In this document: positions 1 through 13,100 of the stretch, piece after piece | Layout of the letters: each line of letters opens with the position of its first letter | How positions within the stretch are numbered: position 1 is the stretch's first letter | NCBI GenBank assembly: GCA_963575645.1 | Contig: OY754465.1 | Span: forward strand, 1,364,001 to 1,428,000 | Length of the DNA stretch: 64,000 nt | From: Xanthostigma xanthostigma | Taxonomy: Eukaryota; Arthropoda; Insecta; Raphidioptera; Raphidiidae | Reading direction: 5' to 3' | Notes under the pieces: generated by a model | Database searches by the model: none | The model's input: the letters and a program-made list of their open reading frames with translations, nothing else | What the model was told of the DNA's origin: nothing | Made by a program: the position numbers and the translations under genes

Positions 1-1024
1 AATAAAAATGTAATAAATTATCGAATTTTTAAAGCAATTTTTCAGATAATGCATCGTTATTTGTTCGTTTTTGCACGGATATTTTTTGTGTCATATAATT
101 ATTACCGATTCATCCAAGCCAAAGTATAACTGAACGCACGATAATGGCAATATGGCGCTAATAATAATTAATAAATGTCATTTTATTTTGTTAAAAATAA
201 CTGATCGCCGTCGTTATGGATAAAATATGATATTATTCACAACGAATGGAAATGTATTGATCAATTGATAGTTTGTACACAAACGCAGCTACATTTTGTA
301 TCAAAAACAAATCTTGGGAGATATCTGCATTTCATAACAGCAGATAAATTATACGGTTTGTTAACAAATATATAATATATATACATTCTTTTAAATGTCT
401 TTTATAATTGCTTAAAAATATGTATTTTGCTTTGGTTGATCAAATTATTAGTCGGTAAAAATATAGTTTGACAGCTACTAAAATTTAGGCTATGTATTAT
501 TAAATATGATATTCGAGCGGAATACGTTATCACGTAAAACTATCGTCCGTAAACCGACTTTACAGACAACCAATTTTTTTTGAAAAATGTTGCGAATGAA
601 AGTTGTTCAACTCGTTGTTATGTATTTTTCGCTCACAAAAATTCCTTCCAAGGGGGTGTCCCCGTGGAGGAGTAGAAGGTAACTCCGAAATTTTCAATGG
701 CAATCGCAATTTGGGCAAAAAAAGACATCTTTTGTCCCAAACTTTTTTTGTTCAAACTACAGATCACCGAGTACGCGGGGTAAAATTTTCCAAATTATCC
801 CCACCCCCTCTTTTGAAAAATAACGTATTTTCAATACACTATAGAAACAAACACTGAAGATTTTCTGAAGCGTTACGGGCTGTTCGTAATCACATGATTA
901 TTTCACCAATCATTTCGACTTCTAACTAAACCTGAATGAAATTAGATTCATTTAGTTCGGTGATGATAAAGTTCCGAAAGTGAAATTTGAGAGACATTAA
1001 CTTAATAAAAATTTTATTATAGTA
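1..1024. other. Left edge: intron/3' side of nompC, mostly unassigned
   Basis: Apart from copy A1 this stretch shows no NOMPC C-terminal exon on the minus strand. 603-857 has an open plus frame within a slightly GC-rich patch, but no recognisable protein. Confidence 0.4.
466..573 (+). repeat. Family A element, truncated copy A1
   Basis: The 3' end matches other copies (ATACGTTATCACGTAAAACT ... CAGACAACCAA), followed by a T-tract. The 5' half is absent. Confidence 0.75.
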
Positions 1025-1029
1025 CTAAC

Positions 1030-1165
1030 TTTTTTTATGAAAGTACGTGACGAAAAAGACGAGCCACGTAGCTATTAGATTAACTGGAGCGGGCGCTGCT
1101 GTTGTTCTATGCATAGATCTGATCAATTTTGAAAGTCCGAATTTCCATTCAATATCAGATTGTTG
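1030..1165 (-). CDS. nompC: nompC exon 15 (TRP helix), possibly not the last
   Basis: Acceptor TTTTTTGTAG|CAACAA. It encodes QQSDIEWKFGLSKLIRSMHR then TTAAPAPVNL, the TRP helix after S6 (TRP box WKFG), followed by a hydrophobic stretch and FHKK. A possible donor A|GTTAGT follows (exon end 1030, phase 1). Without splicing the frame stops at TAG 1027-1025. Drosophila continues for over 100 residues past this point, so splicing to an exon left of the window is the better reading. I found no such exon in 1-1024. Confidence 0.82.
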
Positions 1166-4100
1166 CTACAAAAAATACATATAGTCATTATGGACTAAGA
1201 GCTGGCTACGGAGAAAATGGGTGACTCGGTGCAGAGCTGAAAATTTGCAGAATAATAGGAGATAGTACAAGTAAGTAGGGAAAAAATTGCCAGAAGGATA
1301 GGCAGAAGATAAAGAGCCGCCAGAAGGCGCAAATGTTGCGAAAAATCACTGCACTTCTGGCAATTTCTATACTTATTCTGTAATTCAAAACTAGATTATA
1401 TATTATTATATGTATAATTATACTTTATATAGTTATAAGGGCATACTGAAAATTCAAACATGATATAATAATTAGTAATTACATTCGACAAATATTCAAA
1501 ATTATTAATGTCATTTTGATAGAAATAAAATTAAATAAATTAATAAAATGACATTAATAATTTTGAATATCTGTCAAATGTAATTATTATATCATGTTTG
1601 AATTTTCAGTATGCCCTTATAACAATATAATGTATAATATATATAATATACAGTCTAGTTTTGAATTACAGAATAAGTGTAGAAATTGCCAGAAGTGCAC
1701 TGATTTTTCGCAACATTAGCGCCTTCTGGCGGCTCTTTATCTTCCGCCTAGCCTTCTGGCAATCTTTTCCCTACTTACTTGAGACGAAAATGTAACTATT
1801 TGTGAATAAATTAATTATAAAACAACAAATAAAATCTTTGTCATTTTAAATTTTTTATTCAAAAAAAAGATCCTAAAAAAATTTCCTTGCAAGGGGCCTC
1901 ACACGCTCAAGTGCCCAAGGGCCTCTATAGTCATTAATCCGGCTCTGGTCTCATCAGTTAAATATAAATAAATTTCATAACAATAAATTACCTGTATACG
2001 ATGATAAGTGTCTGACATCATAGCGATAAGTAGATTAATCAGTACAACAACTGATACTAACATGTAAACAGCGTAAACTATTTTTAACATATTGTCCGCA
2101 AACGGAGCTCTTGGACCTAGTGGAGTTGGCGGAGTTTTGGTTAGTTGGTCCGGTGTCGCTTGACCGAATACAGCAAAGAACAGTAATTCAAATGCTATTA
2201 AAGGATTTAATATGACTGAAAAAAACAACAAATTATTAAAATAACAATTACTCTTGAACTATTGTTATATACTATTTAATCATTATTCATAATCAGTCAT
2301 CTATTAAAAATTAATTAATCATTTTTGCTTATCATTTAAAGTCAGTATTAGTATTAATTTGGCTTCAAGGCTATTTATACATTCAAATTTTGTTACAAAA
2401 ATATAAATTTGATTTTGGTTTTAAAATTTCTTAAATTTTCAACTGTTTGTTGCATTTGAAGAACGGAGGGAGTTCGAGAATAATACATCTTCAATTACTC
2501 ATCATTTGAAACATTCAATCACCTAAACATTGACAATTGCAATACAGCGGGGATTTGTCCCATGTTATATGTAGTGATGTGCCGGATCGTTAAAAATGTA
2601 TATCCGCGGATACAGATCTGAATACGGATATTTGGTTTCAAGATCCGCGGATACGGATCTTAACTTTCTTAGAGTACGCGGCGTTAAATATTGCACATCG
2701 ACCTTTGGAAAGAGACTATCTGTTATGGGAAAAAGCTATTGACCTCTTTAAGAGTTAACTCTCATAACAGATTGTCTCTTTCCAAAGATCGATGTGCAAT
2801 ATCTCATTATAAAGATAGTTTATTTAGTACCTTTGAGTTATGTACTATTAGATACGATAAATGTTTGCAATATAAAGGTGCCAAATACAATTTAAAAAAA
2901 TAAAAAATAATCTGAACGGAATTTAACAGGTTTTCAATATTACCTAATCACCTATATACTATATAAAATTTCATCTATGAATTGAAAATTAATAAGGTAA
3001 AAGATCCATAAAAGATCCGCCCAAAAACTAACGGATACGGATACGAATCTTTCTTCTCCCTCGGATATCCGCGGATACGGATATCCGGCACATCACTAAT
3101 ATGTATACGGCACTGTGTGAAAATGGCCTAAAGAAACAGTTAAGAACGTCAGTCCTAACAAATATTATGTCCTTAAGCAAAGCTGACAGTATTTAATATT
3201 AAACACTTGTATAAAATGTCAGATAACTCACCATCTTCAAAGCGTAAATGTTGTCGATGTTTAGATAAATAATAAGTTTTAATTTCCTGTGTCGTCATAT
3301 CATGAAACGGTTGATTCAACGCAACAAAATACATGGAAAATCCAAATATGAAAATAGCCAACACCGCCAAAAACCTAGTTAAATCTACCATCAATTCGCC
3401 AATAATGATAGCCCAAGGGCCAAACAAATGATGGAAAGAAAGTATATCTAGGATCTGAACGGAAGCAAACAGAAATGACATGGCAAGAAACTGATTTCTC
3501 CAGAACATTAATGTTGGCCAATAATATTGCGTCACAAACGATATTCCGACCACGTGGGTAGCCACTCCAGCTATTCCCAGTAGAAGTACAGCGAGTTTGA
3601 TCCAGCCCAGTCCGGAAGTGTCACTGGGATTCGTTAACTCGTACAGTAATAACCCGCTGTACCATACCAACAGGATCCATTCGTACCAGTACGGAAACAA
3701 AGTACCCCTGACTGTCGGATAAATTGGCGTTATCGCACTCATCATTAGGAACAACATTAAGAAGACGTGTGACGTTAAATAAGACATGAATTTTATTATA
3801 GGTACTTTGTGATAGTCGTGACCAAATGGTAACGTGAAATAAACCCAGACAGGCGGTACAAATACAAAAGTGAAAAATAATAATAAAATCTTAGGAGCTG
3901 GCCAGCCTAAAGCTCCTTTCCAGACTTCCTGAAAAGAAGAAAAATTGTTGTCAGTTGCTATTCAAAATCAAAATGATATATAAGACTGTGTTTACGAAGC
4001 CTACTGGCGCCGCTAGTGGGTAATAAAAAATTATTGAACTCGCTTTTTATGGTATAACATAAAATTCAGATTGAAAAACATTATATAAATAGCATAACAT

Positions 4101-7100
4101 AAAAGGTACGTGAGAATTGTTTATTTATCAATTGTGACGTACAATATATAAATAATTAATTTGTTCACACTGACAGCGGAACGTTAAATTAGGGCACCAA
4201 TGGTCTTTTTTTTACTTAAATCGCCATCAGCGCAACAGCCCGGAACACAACAAGCACTTCGATATCGCTTAGTTTTGCCCATGTTTTCTTTGTAATTAAA
4301 GAACTTCATAAAATTATAGCTAGTTTCATTTTTAATAAACATTGCTCACTGAAAATTTGAGCTTGAAGTTTCCGCTAGTGCTCACCACAAACGCTCGCGT
4401 CGACTAATTTGTAACTCCGCCTCCTTGCACATAGCCCATTGAAGCCAACATTCATCAGCAAAGGATTGTAGTTTTTTTTTATGATAGCACCCATGACAAT
4501 CTTTAAATGTTGGCACACAACAGTACAATTTTATATGTGAGTTATCCTTACTTATTTATTGAAATGGGCATTTGGAGTAAATAAACTGATTAATACTTCT
4601 TCTACATTTTTTTATCCAGTTGTCAGTAATGACAAGCGAAATTTCCCCAGTCGTAAGTTAATACAATTGAATAATGTTGCCTCAGTTACGCCCACTAATT
4701 TTATTGTAACATCATGTTGGAATCCCTGTAATTCACCGTTTGCAACCGAAGAAGAAATAAACAATAACGAAGAAGTGATAAACATTGTTTTTGTATTATT
4801 TTTTTAGAAATTCAAAACGTGCATCTTAATTTCTTCTTCCGTTCAAACATTCACTGATGTATAAATTTTCAAGCAAACAAGAAGAAATAAATATTTAATC
4901 AATTTTGAAAAAGAATCTCATATATTTTTTATTTTGATTACCTGAAGATATTTCTGTACAACCGTATGTGCTATCACTTCTTTCTGTTCATTTTCAATCA
5001 ATACATCTAAGAATTCAACGTGCCTTCTATCAACTGATTCCAATATTTTAGCTGCCGAATTTCCTCCAGTCGCAAGAACCATTAACTCAACAGCCATAGT
5101 TTGGCACTGTCTCCCGGCAGCAATTAAATCCTTAGCTCTTTCTTTCTCCTTAGTAGCCAAAGTGATAAAGGTGCAAGATAATTTAGCGGCTGTATCGAGA
5201 GCTGCCGGCGAGACCAGCACGAACTCTTCGATCGGTTTGTGGTTATGAGACTTCGAGCACGCCATCAGGTTGTATACAAATCTTCTGTCACCTATCAAGG
5301 CATACGTATCATGCTCTCTGTGAAGTAGATATTCAAACACCTCGTAATGGTTTTCAGCAACTGAAAACCACAGCGCCGAACATCCCTGCTTCGTTTCCAT
5401 TTTTGGAGCGGCTCCAGACTCGCACAACAGCTTAACAATTTCATAACATCCGGCCTTCGCAGCGCAATGCAAAGCGGTGAATCCCTGTCTGTCCGTAGCA
5501 TTTATTTCTGCTCCTTGACCCAACAATACTTCGACCATTTGAATTTGATTGTGCGTGGCAGCAATATGAAGGCCGGTTTGGCCATGTTTGTCGACGCTTT
5601 GTAATACGTCTGAGGATCTACTTAACAGTAAACCAACCACCGATAAATGTCCTCCGAAACATGCCATATGAAGTGAATTGTATGCCTAAAACAGTACAAA
5701 TATTATCTTTCATGGTTTTGGGTGTCTGATAGTAGGGTTGGGTAACTGAGATCTGAACCGGTTCAAAGAGCCGACTCCGACAGAAGATCCATGAGAGTCG
5801 GCTCACTTTTTTATGAGCCGACGGATCAACGGATCCGCATAACTCAGTGAAACACTTAAACACAGAAGCACAGAAGTATCTGTCAGCTCAAATGACTCAT
5901 TCATATGTTTGGCTATGCATTCTATATAGGTATACATTATACAACTATACAGTGTACTCACTATGCACTAGGCGGTATAATATTACAGTGTTTTAACTTA
6001 CGTCACAACTATTTAAGCCTTAAGAAAGCATATTACAATATGCAATACAATACCTTAAATTTTAAGGTATTGTATTGCATATTGTAATATGCTTTCTGTA
6101 ACATAGCAAGTAGCAACCTGTAAAACCCCGCCTTATAATATGTGAGTCAGTCACTGGCATAATATTACGTGTTTACGTGATATGATTGGCTCAACTAACT
6201 TAGTGGCTCAGTTGACTCGAATAACATATTCAGAACTCGTCTCTTTTTGAACCGGTTCAGGGAGCCGGCTCACATACGGGATCCAGATGCAAAGATGCAG
6301 ATCACTAAAAAGACCCGTTTGTCTCATCTCTATCTGATAGCCTTTTATAAAGCCAGTTTAAATTAAAATGCAATATATACATGAGTTTAGTTGATACCGC
6401 AGCTATGGAAATCATTGGTGCATTAAATAAAATTACAGAAAATCGTTCCACTTAAAATGCAACATAAACCGGGCGCCCAAAAGACGTTCGTATAGTCTAA
6501 TTCACATGTCCCATTTTGATGCATTCCGGTCCTCTTTCGCCGAAAATTATGATCATGGTATCATTCGATTCGTAATGACATCTAGAAAGTTTTTGAAAAA
6601 ATTGGGAGACGAAAAAATTTCAAAAGTTATAAACATTTTAGTAAAAAAAGAGGGGTTTGGTTTTTTACGAATAACTCAAAAACTATTGCAGATATCTGAA
6701 ATCACCAAAAAGATTCTGAAAGAGCAGAAAATTTCCTACAAAAAAGTCTCATCTTCCGGAACCTTACCGCCAATATTTCTAATTTTTATTTAGAGATGAA
6801 AATAGGACTACATTTTTTTTCCAATTTTGAAATAATTTTTATAATTTTCGTGTTTTAGCTTGTATAAAAAATTGAAAAAAATTGTTTAGCCTCATTATCA
6901 CCTCTAAATTAAAATTAGAAACATATGGATTTCCATAGCTGCCACATAGCTGCCATATCAACAAAATTCATGTATATATTGCAGTTTTAATGAAATTTAG
7001 TATATTATAAATATTTTAATAATTCTCATGAAATTTTACCCATTAATTAATTTTAACTAATGAAAATTCATGGATTAAAAAATGTGTATGTGTGTCAGCT

Positions 7101-10100
7101 CCGACGCACTTCTGGAGTTTACTCCTTAGATACGCTGTGTAATGTATTCCATCTCATTCTTTCGCACGTTAAATCCTACAGATATATATTGTGAAAGATA
7201 ACTCTAATAATTTAAAGAGATGATGATCCTGTTCAAATGTTGGAAGATTAAAAAGGAAGAATCCTGGTGGCATAGGATCGATGACCAAAGCAAATACTGA
7301 AGGTTTTTATTGCATTTTATTAGACAATAAAATGCAATAAAAACCTTCAGTATTTGCTTTTTTATTGCATTTTATTAGACAATAAAATGCAATAAAAACC
7401 TTCAGTATTTGCTTTGTTCATCGATCCTATGCCACCAGGATTCTTCCTTTTTAATCTTCCAACAGATATATATGTTTGTCTGTTTTGAAGCGGACGAGCG
7501 TAACGCCACACTTGAAGCGGTGAAGCGCCAATTGATTTTACTACTCATAAAATTTCAGTACCGGGCCTTATAACTCAAAATCGTTTAGTGAGGAGTAAAC
7601 TCCAAAAAATTAAAAAAAATACAGTTGAAACATTTTTATTTATTTAAAATGGATAATGTTACATTTAAACTGATGTCTATTTAATCTACTGTAACTCAAT
7701 AAAATCAAAATACAAGGTGCAAAATTGCTACAGAATATCTTCTACTTAACTAACACTGACTGACTGACTGACTAACAAACAACGCACAGCCTAAACCGAT
7801 GGGTCTAGAAGGAGTTCCCCATATAACGTAGGTGAGGACTAAGGAAGAATTTTTGAAAATGCATTCGCTAAATATTTAATCTAGAATTTAAATAAAAAAT
7901 CAAATATCGGATGATATTAAAAATTGCAGAAATTCAATAAATGGCCAACAACTAGTACTGTATTAAGGTGGAGCCGAAGACTCCGCTGCTATTGTATAAA
8001 ACATTGTTTCATCTCAAACGCGTGTAGAGCAGCTAGTTATAGAACAAAGTTAAAAGATTCTACGCCAAGTTCCCAATAATTCAAAAATATTACAAAAATC
8101 AATTTTCTGTATCACTTGTTTTCTTTTCTAAATTTTACACCGGCCAAGTGCGTCTAAATTTATCTTCCAGTTCAAAAATAAACTTTGTCTTGAATTACAA
8201 ACAACAATTATTTTTATAAATAAAATTATCGACCAATTTGTCTGAATAATTGGTCGATAATTTTATTTATTGAAGAGTTCTACTCAGACGTTAATCAAAG
8301 ATTTGGATTATTTTTATAGTTTTATTTACCGTAAATAAGTATTCTTGTAATAATTTTAGAAATTACGCTAATGGTGATTATAAAGAAAATTATTTTACAT
8401 TTTCATTGGTTGCTGCTTCGACTGTAACACCTGGAGAATTCAGAAGTAATCTGGTCACATTTTCGTACCCTGAGTAAGAAGCTAAATGTAATGGAGTCAA
8501 TCCCGACTCATTTCCCAAAGAACTAACTAGCGAAGCCCCGTGTGGAGGCAGCGATTTCACTGTTCCCGGTATATCAGTTAGAAGTTCTCGGGCAGTATCT
8601 GCAAATACAAATAACAATTAGGTAGTTATTTTGTTAAATGGAATAACCGCGAAGTCTGTGACCAGGAGACTTAGCTTCCTATGCTTGCTGTGTTTCGAGT
8701 CGGGCCGTTTTCTGGCGCAGGAGAAAACTTCGGTTCTTTCCACTTTTTTTCGCTATAGTTACTAAAGTTATTTAACTTTGCAGACACTACACCCAAGTAA
8801 GCCATGAAGGTGTGTGCGTTATCCAGTAGCTGACGCCATATTGGTTCATGCAACCAACATCGGTCGACCGCTACGCTCGAGGTGGGTACCCTGGTTACAG
8901 ACTTCGTAGGAATAACTAATTTTGTTTAATATTAACAATTACTTCAAGTTTTTAAAAATAAACTTCAAACCCATTGTGTTACCAAATCGATAGTCTTTTG
9001 TTAGTTTCATGGAAAGAAAGTGTTATATTTTTAAAGTGAAACTTTATTCTATCGCCCCGAATTTTTCTGGCCGTCTGTTGCATGTCGCAACACAGGCGGC
9101 CGCGGAGTAGGGGTAAAGTGAAAGGCGTTCGGAGTAGGCGCTCGGTAGAGCAGCCAAGGCCAATATGGCGACGCCCATGGTTAGCATCAGCTGACCGTGT
9201 AGTATGTATAACACATAGTCAGTCTGTCATGCGGGCAAGTGCTGTACAGTGTTTACATGTTTTTATTCGTCTATTCGTGTGAATATTGTTGTTTATAATT
9301 AATCGTGATGGATAAGTGTCTACAATCCAACGCCTACAATCCAATAAAAGTTTCACTTGCGTCGTGGTTTCTTAAAACCACACAACTGTTTTTTACAGTA
9401 GCAAATTTTTCAATGGCTCGCTGAAAAAATGAAAAATTTTTGGGTTTATTATCGAACAAATAAATAGTTTTAAAATGCTAAATCATCAGCAGTCAAGTAG
9501 AAATAAAAATTTTCTCCAGCGGTAAGGATGTAGTATATTTGCTCTGTGCTCATACTGCGATTTAATGCACCCAGAAAATAGGTATATGTAATTATTTATA
9601 TTCTCCACTGATGCTTCAGAAAGGGACTAAATGGGATTGGATCTGTAATTGAAAAAACGAATCTTGACTATTATCTCATCAAGTACAAACCAACTTGTCC
9701 GAAATACGATGCCACGTGTAAAGCAGTCATTCCCAACTTTCTATTGGATGTTTTCAACGCATTGGAATTCCTCATCTCCTCTAATACTTGCCAGTGACCA
9801 TTTTGTGCGGCAAGATGTACAGCTGTGAATCCCGATTTGTTCTCATCAACGCAAGATGCCCCGGCAGCGATCAATACCTTGACAGTTTCGGCATGGCCTC
9901 CCAACGCAGCTAACTGCAACGCAGTGGAATCCGATGTCTTATTCCTTGCGCTGATAACACCTTCTCTATCGTATTGCAGAAGTACTTCGATAACTTTCAC
10001 ATATCCTTGCAACGACGCAATATGTGCAGAACTGTTTCCTTCTTTGGTAACGGCCATCACCAAAGTAGGATCCTCCCTGAGGAACAGATTGACAACATCG

Positions 10101-13100
10101 GAGAAATTGTTCTGCGCCGCTTCGTGGATTGGTCGTTTTCCTTGATCGTCGGCGGCATTGATATTTGCACCTAGATCTAGCAGAAGTTTGCAGACTTCTA
10201 TCTGACCGGCCGCAGCTGCCAAATGTAGCGGCGTTTCTTTTTGCAGCGTGAGTATATCTACGGTGGCTTTGTGAATGGTCACTAGAAACCTTACAAGGTC
10301 AGTGTAGCCATTCATTGCAGCTAAATGAAGTGAAGTTCTACCAATACGTGATCTGGAGTTAATGAACGCTTTGTGTTTTAACAGCGCATCGCAGACGTTT
10401 TGGAAACCTCGTTCGGCTGCCAAATGAAGAGCCGATCTTCCCTCAATATCAAACACATCAACTCTGGCGTTGAAATTAAGTAAATTATTAACAATATCCA
10501 TATGCCCGTGGTGACTTGCAATCAATAAAGGACTCCAGCCGATTGAGGTCTGTCGATTTAAAATTTTTCCGTGGTCACCTTGTGGCACGTTAGACATCAT
10601 TTCCAAAAAAATATCTTCGTTAGCCACTTTTGCTACATAATGGAACGCTGTTTCGTTAGTGTCCTTTGTCGCTAAATTCCAATCTAATCCATGCTCAAAC
10701 AGTAATCTAACTATTTCTTTATCGCTTCCAGGTTTTTTAACTTGACTTTTTTCTATTTTGCATGCATAATGCAAAGCGCTGCAGCCTTCGACGGTTTGGA
10801 AGTTTACGTATTTGTTGGCTTGTTCAGCACCTTGTTTTTCTTTTACAAATTTTAATAAGTGTTGGACCACACTCAATCTGCAGTTGGCACACGCTAAGTG
10901 TAATGCGGTCTCTCCATTCTGAAAAAAAAATGTGTTCTCAATTGCACGCATCTGATACCAAAAATACTATTTTTTTCTCTTTATATTACTAGCTGATACC
11001 CGCGGCTCCGCACGCGATTGAGACGAAATGGGACAGCGACAAAAGCAGTGGAGCCGTACCACTTTAAAAACAATGTTTAAATACACTTTGATATTTTCGG
11101 CAGAAATTTTTGCGTGCTATATTACATGTAAATTTTAAAATCATCCCCTATTTTACACTGCTGAGACATGATTTTGCAGAAACGCTGAAATACTTAATCA
11201 TTTATTTCTTAACAAAAACTTAAATAGGTATTTTTATATCCCTAACTTGAAAAGTGATGGGTTCCCCATGCAAACTTTCATCCCCTATTTCGCTTCCTTC
11301 AAGTTTTTGAGAAAAAAGTTACCCTATGTCCTTCCTCGGGATGCAATCTATCTCCTTGCCAAATTTTATCGAAATCCGTTCAGCGGTTTAGGCGTGAAAA
11401 CGTAACAAACAAACTCACATTCGCATTTATAGTATTAGATAGTACAGATTGCAAGAGCTGAAAAGCGTATTTCATTTGTTAACCTGTTAGGTTGACCCAC
11501 CTGATTTTTACCAAGAGGATTTCCATTCTCATCGAGTAATAGAAGAAGAGTCATGAGATTTCCGTGTTCCGCAGCGATATGCACGGGCGTATTGCCGTCT
11601 TCAGTTCTTGCGTTCGCATCGGCACCAGACTTGAGCAACATCAGCGCGCACTTGTCGCCATTGCGAACCCTCGAAGCGATGTGTAACGGCGTTTCCCGGT
11701 TAGATCCGGCTATTTGAATAATATTATGTCATTAGAGAAAAATAAGTTATCGTCGTTGGTTCTGTAATACCTCTTATGTGCAAAAAGTAAAATTTGCAGG
11801 AAAGGCCAAAAAGTGGTTATTTCAGCAATGGATGGTAAGAACTAGCAATTTCAGAGGTATATTACTAATTCATACTTATCTTCACTACACGTGTTTAATT
11901 AAGACGAAGTATTTTCTTAAAAAATATTTAACGTTAATTTCGGATTTATTGGCACATGGGAGGAATTATTTGATACAACTTTTCAGATAAGAGTTACTTC
12001 CCCTTGTTGGTTACTGTAAAATTAATTTGGAGGTATTACTAGTGTATAGAGCTCCGTTTCCTGAATCTTTTCATCTAAAAAACGTAAAATCTGCCAACAA
12101 TGCACATAAGGGCTATTGCAGAACCAACGACGTTATGTACAATTAAACCCTGGATAGTAATTATTAAACGGCTTCAGTATGGGGTCGTATAACTAGAAAA
12201 TAGATATATTTTAGCTTATCATGGTGGATTAGATTAGATTAGATAGACGGTGTGAGGCACAACTCGTCAACACCGCGACCTTAGTAGATCTCTTGTGTAG
12301 CCCTGACTTGTTTATTCCTGAGAGAGATTAAGACTTTTTAAAAACTCTAAAATGGCTTTGAAATCTGTATCCCAAACTTGATCAGGCGTTGGGAATGGAT
12401 AGTTAAAGTGACGGAGTCTTCGCATGCTTCACATTTGCAAAGCAAATGCTCCTATGTATGACATGGTGTACGTTACACCAATTTTGTTAAGGTGACACCT
12501 TAATGGGCAGTGACCTGAGAAGAGTCCGGAAATAATTCTAAGCTCGGTTTTCATTAAGTATCATGGTGGATATTTTATAAATTATTCATAACATTTTATT
12601 AACTTTTTCACTTAACAGCTATCACTAGTAAAAATTATAGAATAGTTACTTCTTACCACAACAGTTTTATTAGCAGATGTACAATTCGGGAGCTACGCTC
12701 TCATCTTCAACAAACACTAAACTTAGTGAAGGAGATTTATTTGGTTGAAGAACAATAGAAATAAGCTTTACCAAAGTATCACTTGTGGCCAACGTTTCGA
12801 AAAATATAGTTTCATCTTCAGGGCCTCAATGCAAGTTGAGATGGTAAATTGTGAAGATTATTGTAGTATACATGATCATTTAAAATTATGAATTTCAATA
12901 AAATTTTTAATTTAAAAATATCGTAAAACAGTTTTTTAGATAAAATTGTTCTGTCCAGTGTGAACATAAATATTGTACCATCTCAACTTGCATTGAGGCC
13001 CTGAGGATATGAAAATATAATTTTCGAAACGTTGGCCACAAGCGATACTTTGGTAAAGCTTATTTCTATTGTTCCTCAACCAAATAAATCTCTTTCGATA

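Noticed and set aside
2691-2903. 70-codon ORF also present near 57814
   Set aside because: Interior hairpin of the two hAT-like element copies.
9082-9282. 66-codon Arg-rich ORF repeated in all family B copies, as a gene
   Set aside because: Conserved because the whole repeat is near-identical; no evidence of selection on the frame.
9825-10174. Plus-strand ORFs of 106 and 66 codons opposite nompC exon 10
   Set aside because: Antisense shadows of the ankyrin-coding exon; no independent signal.
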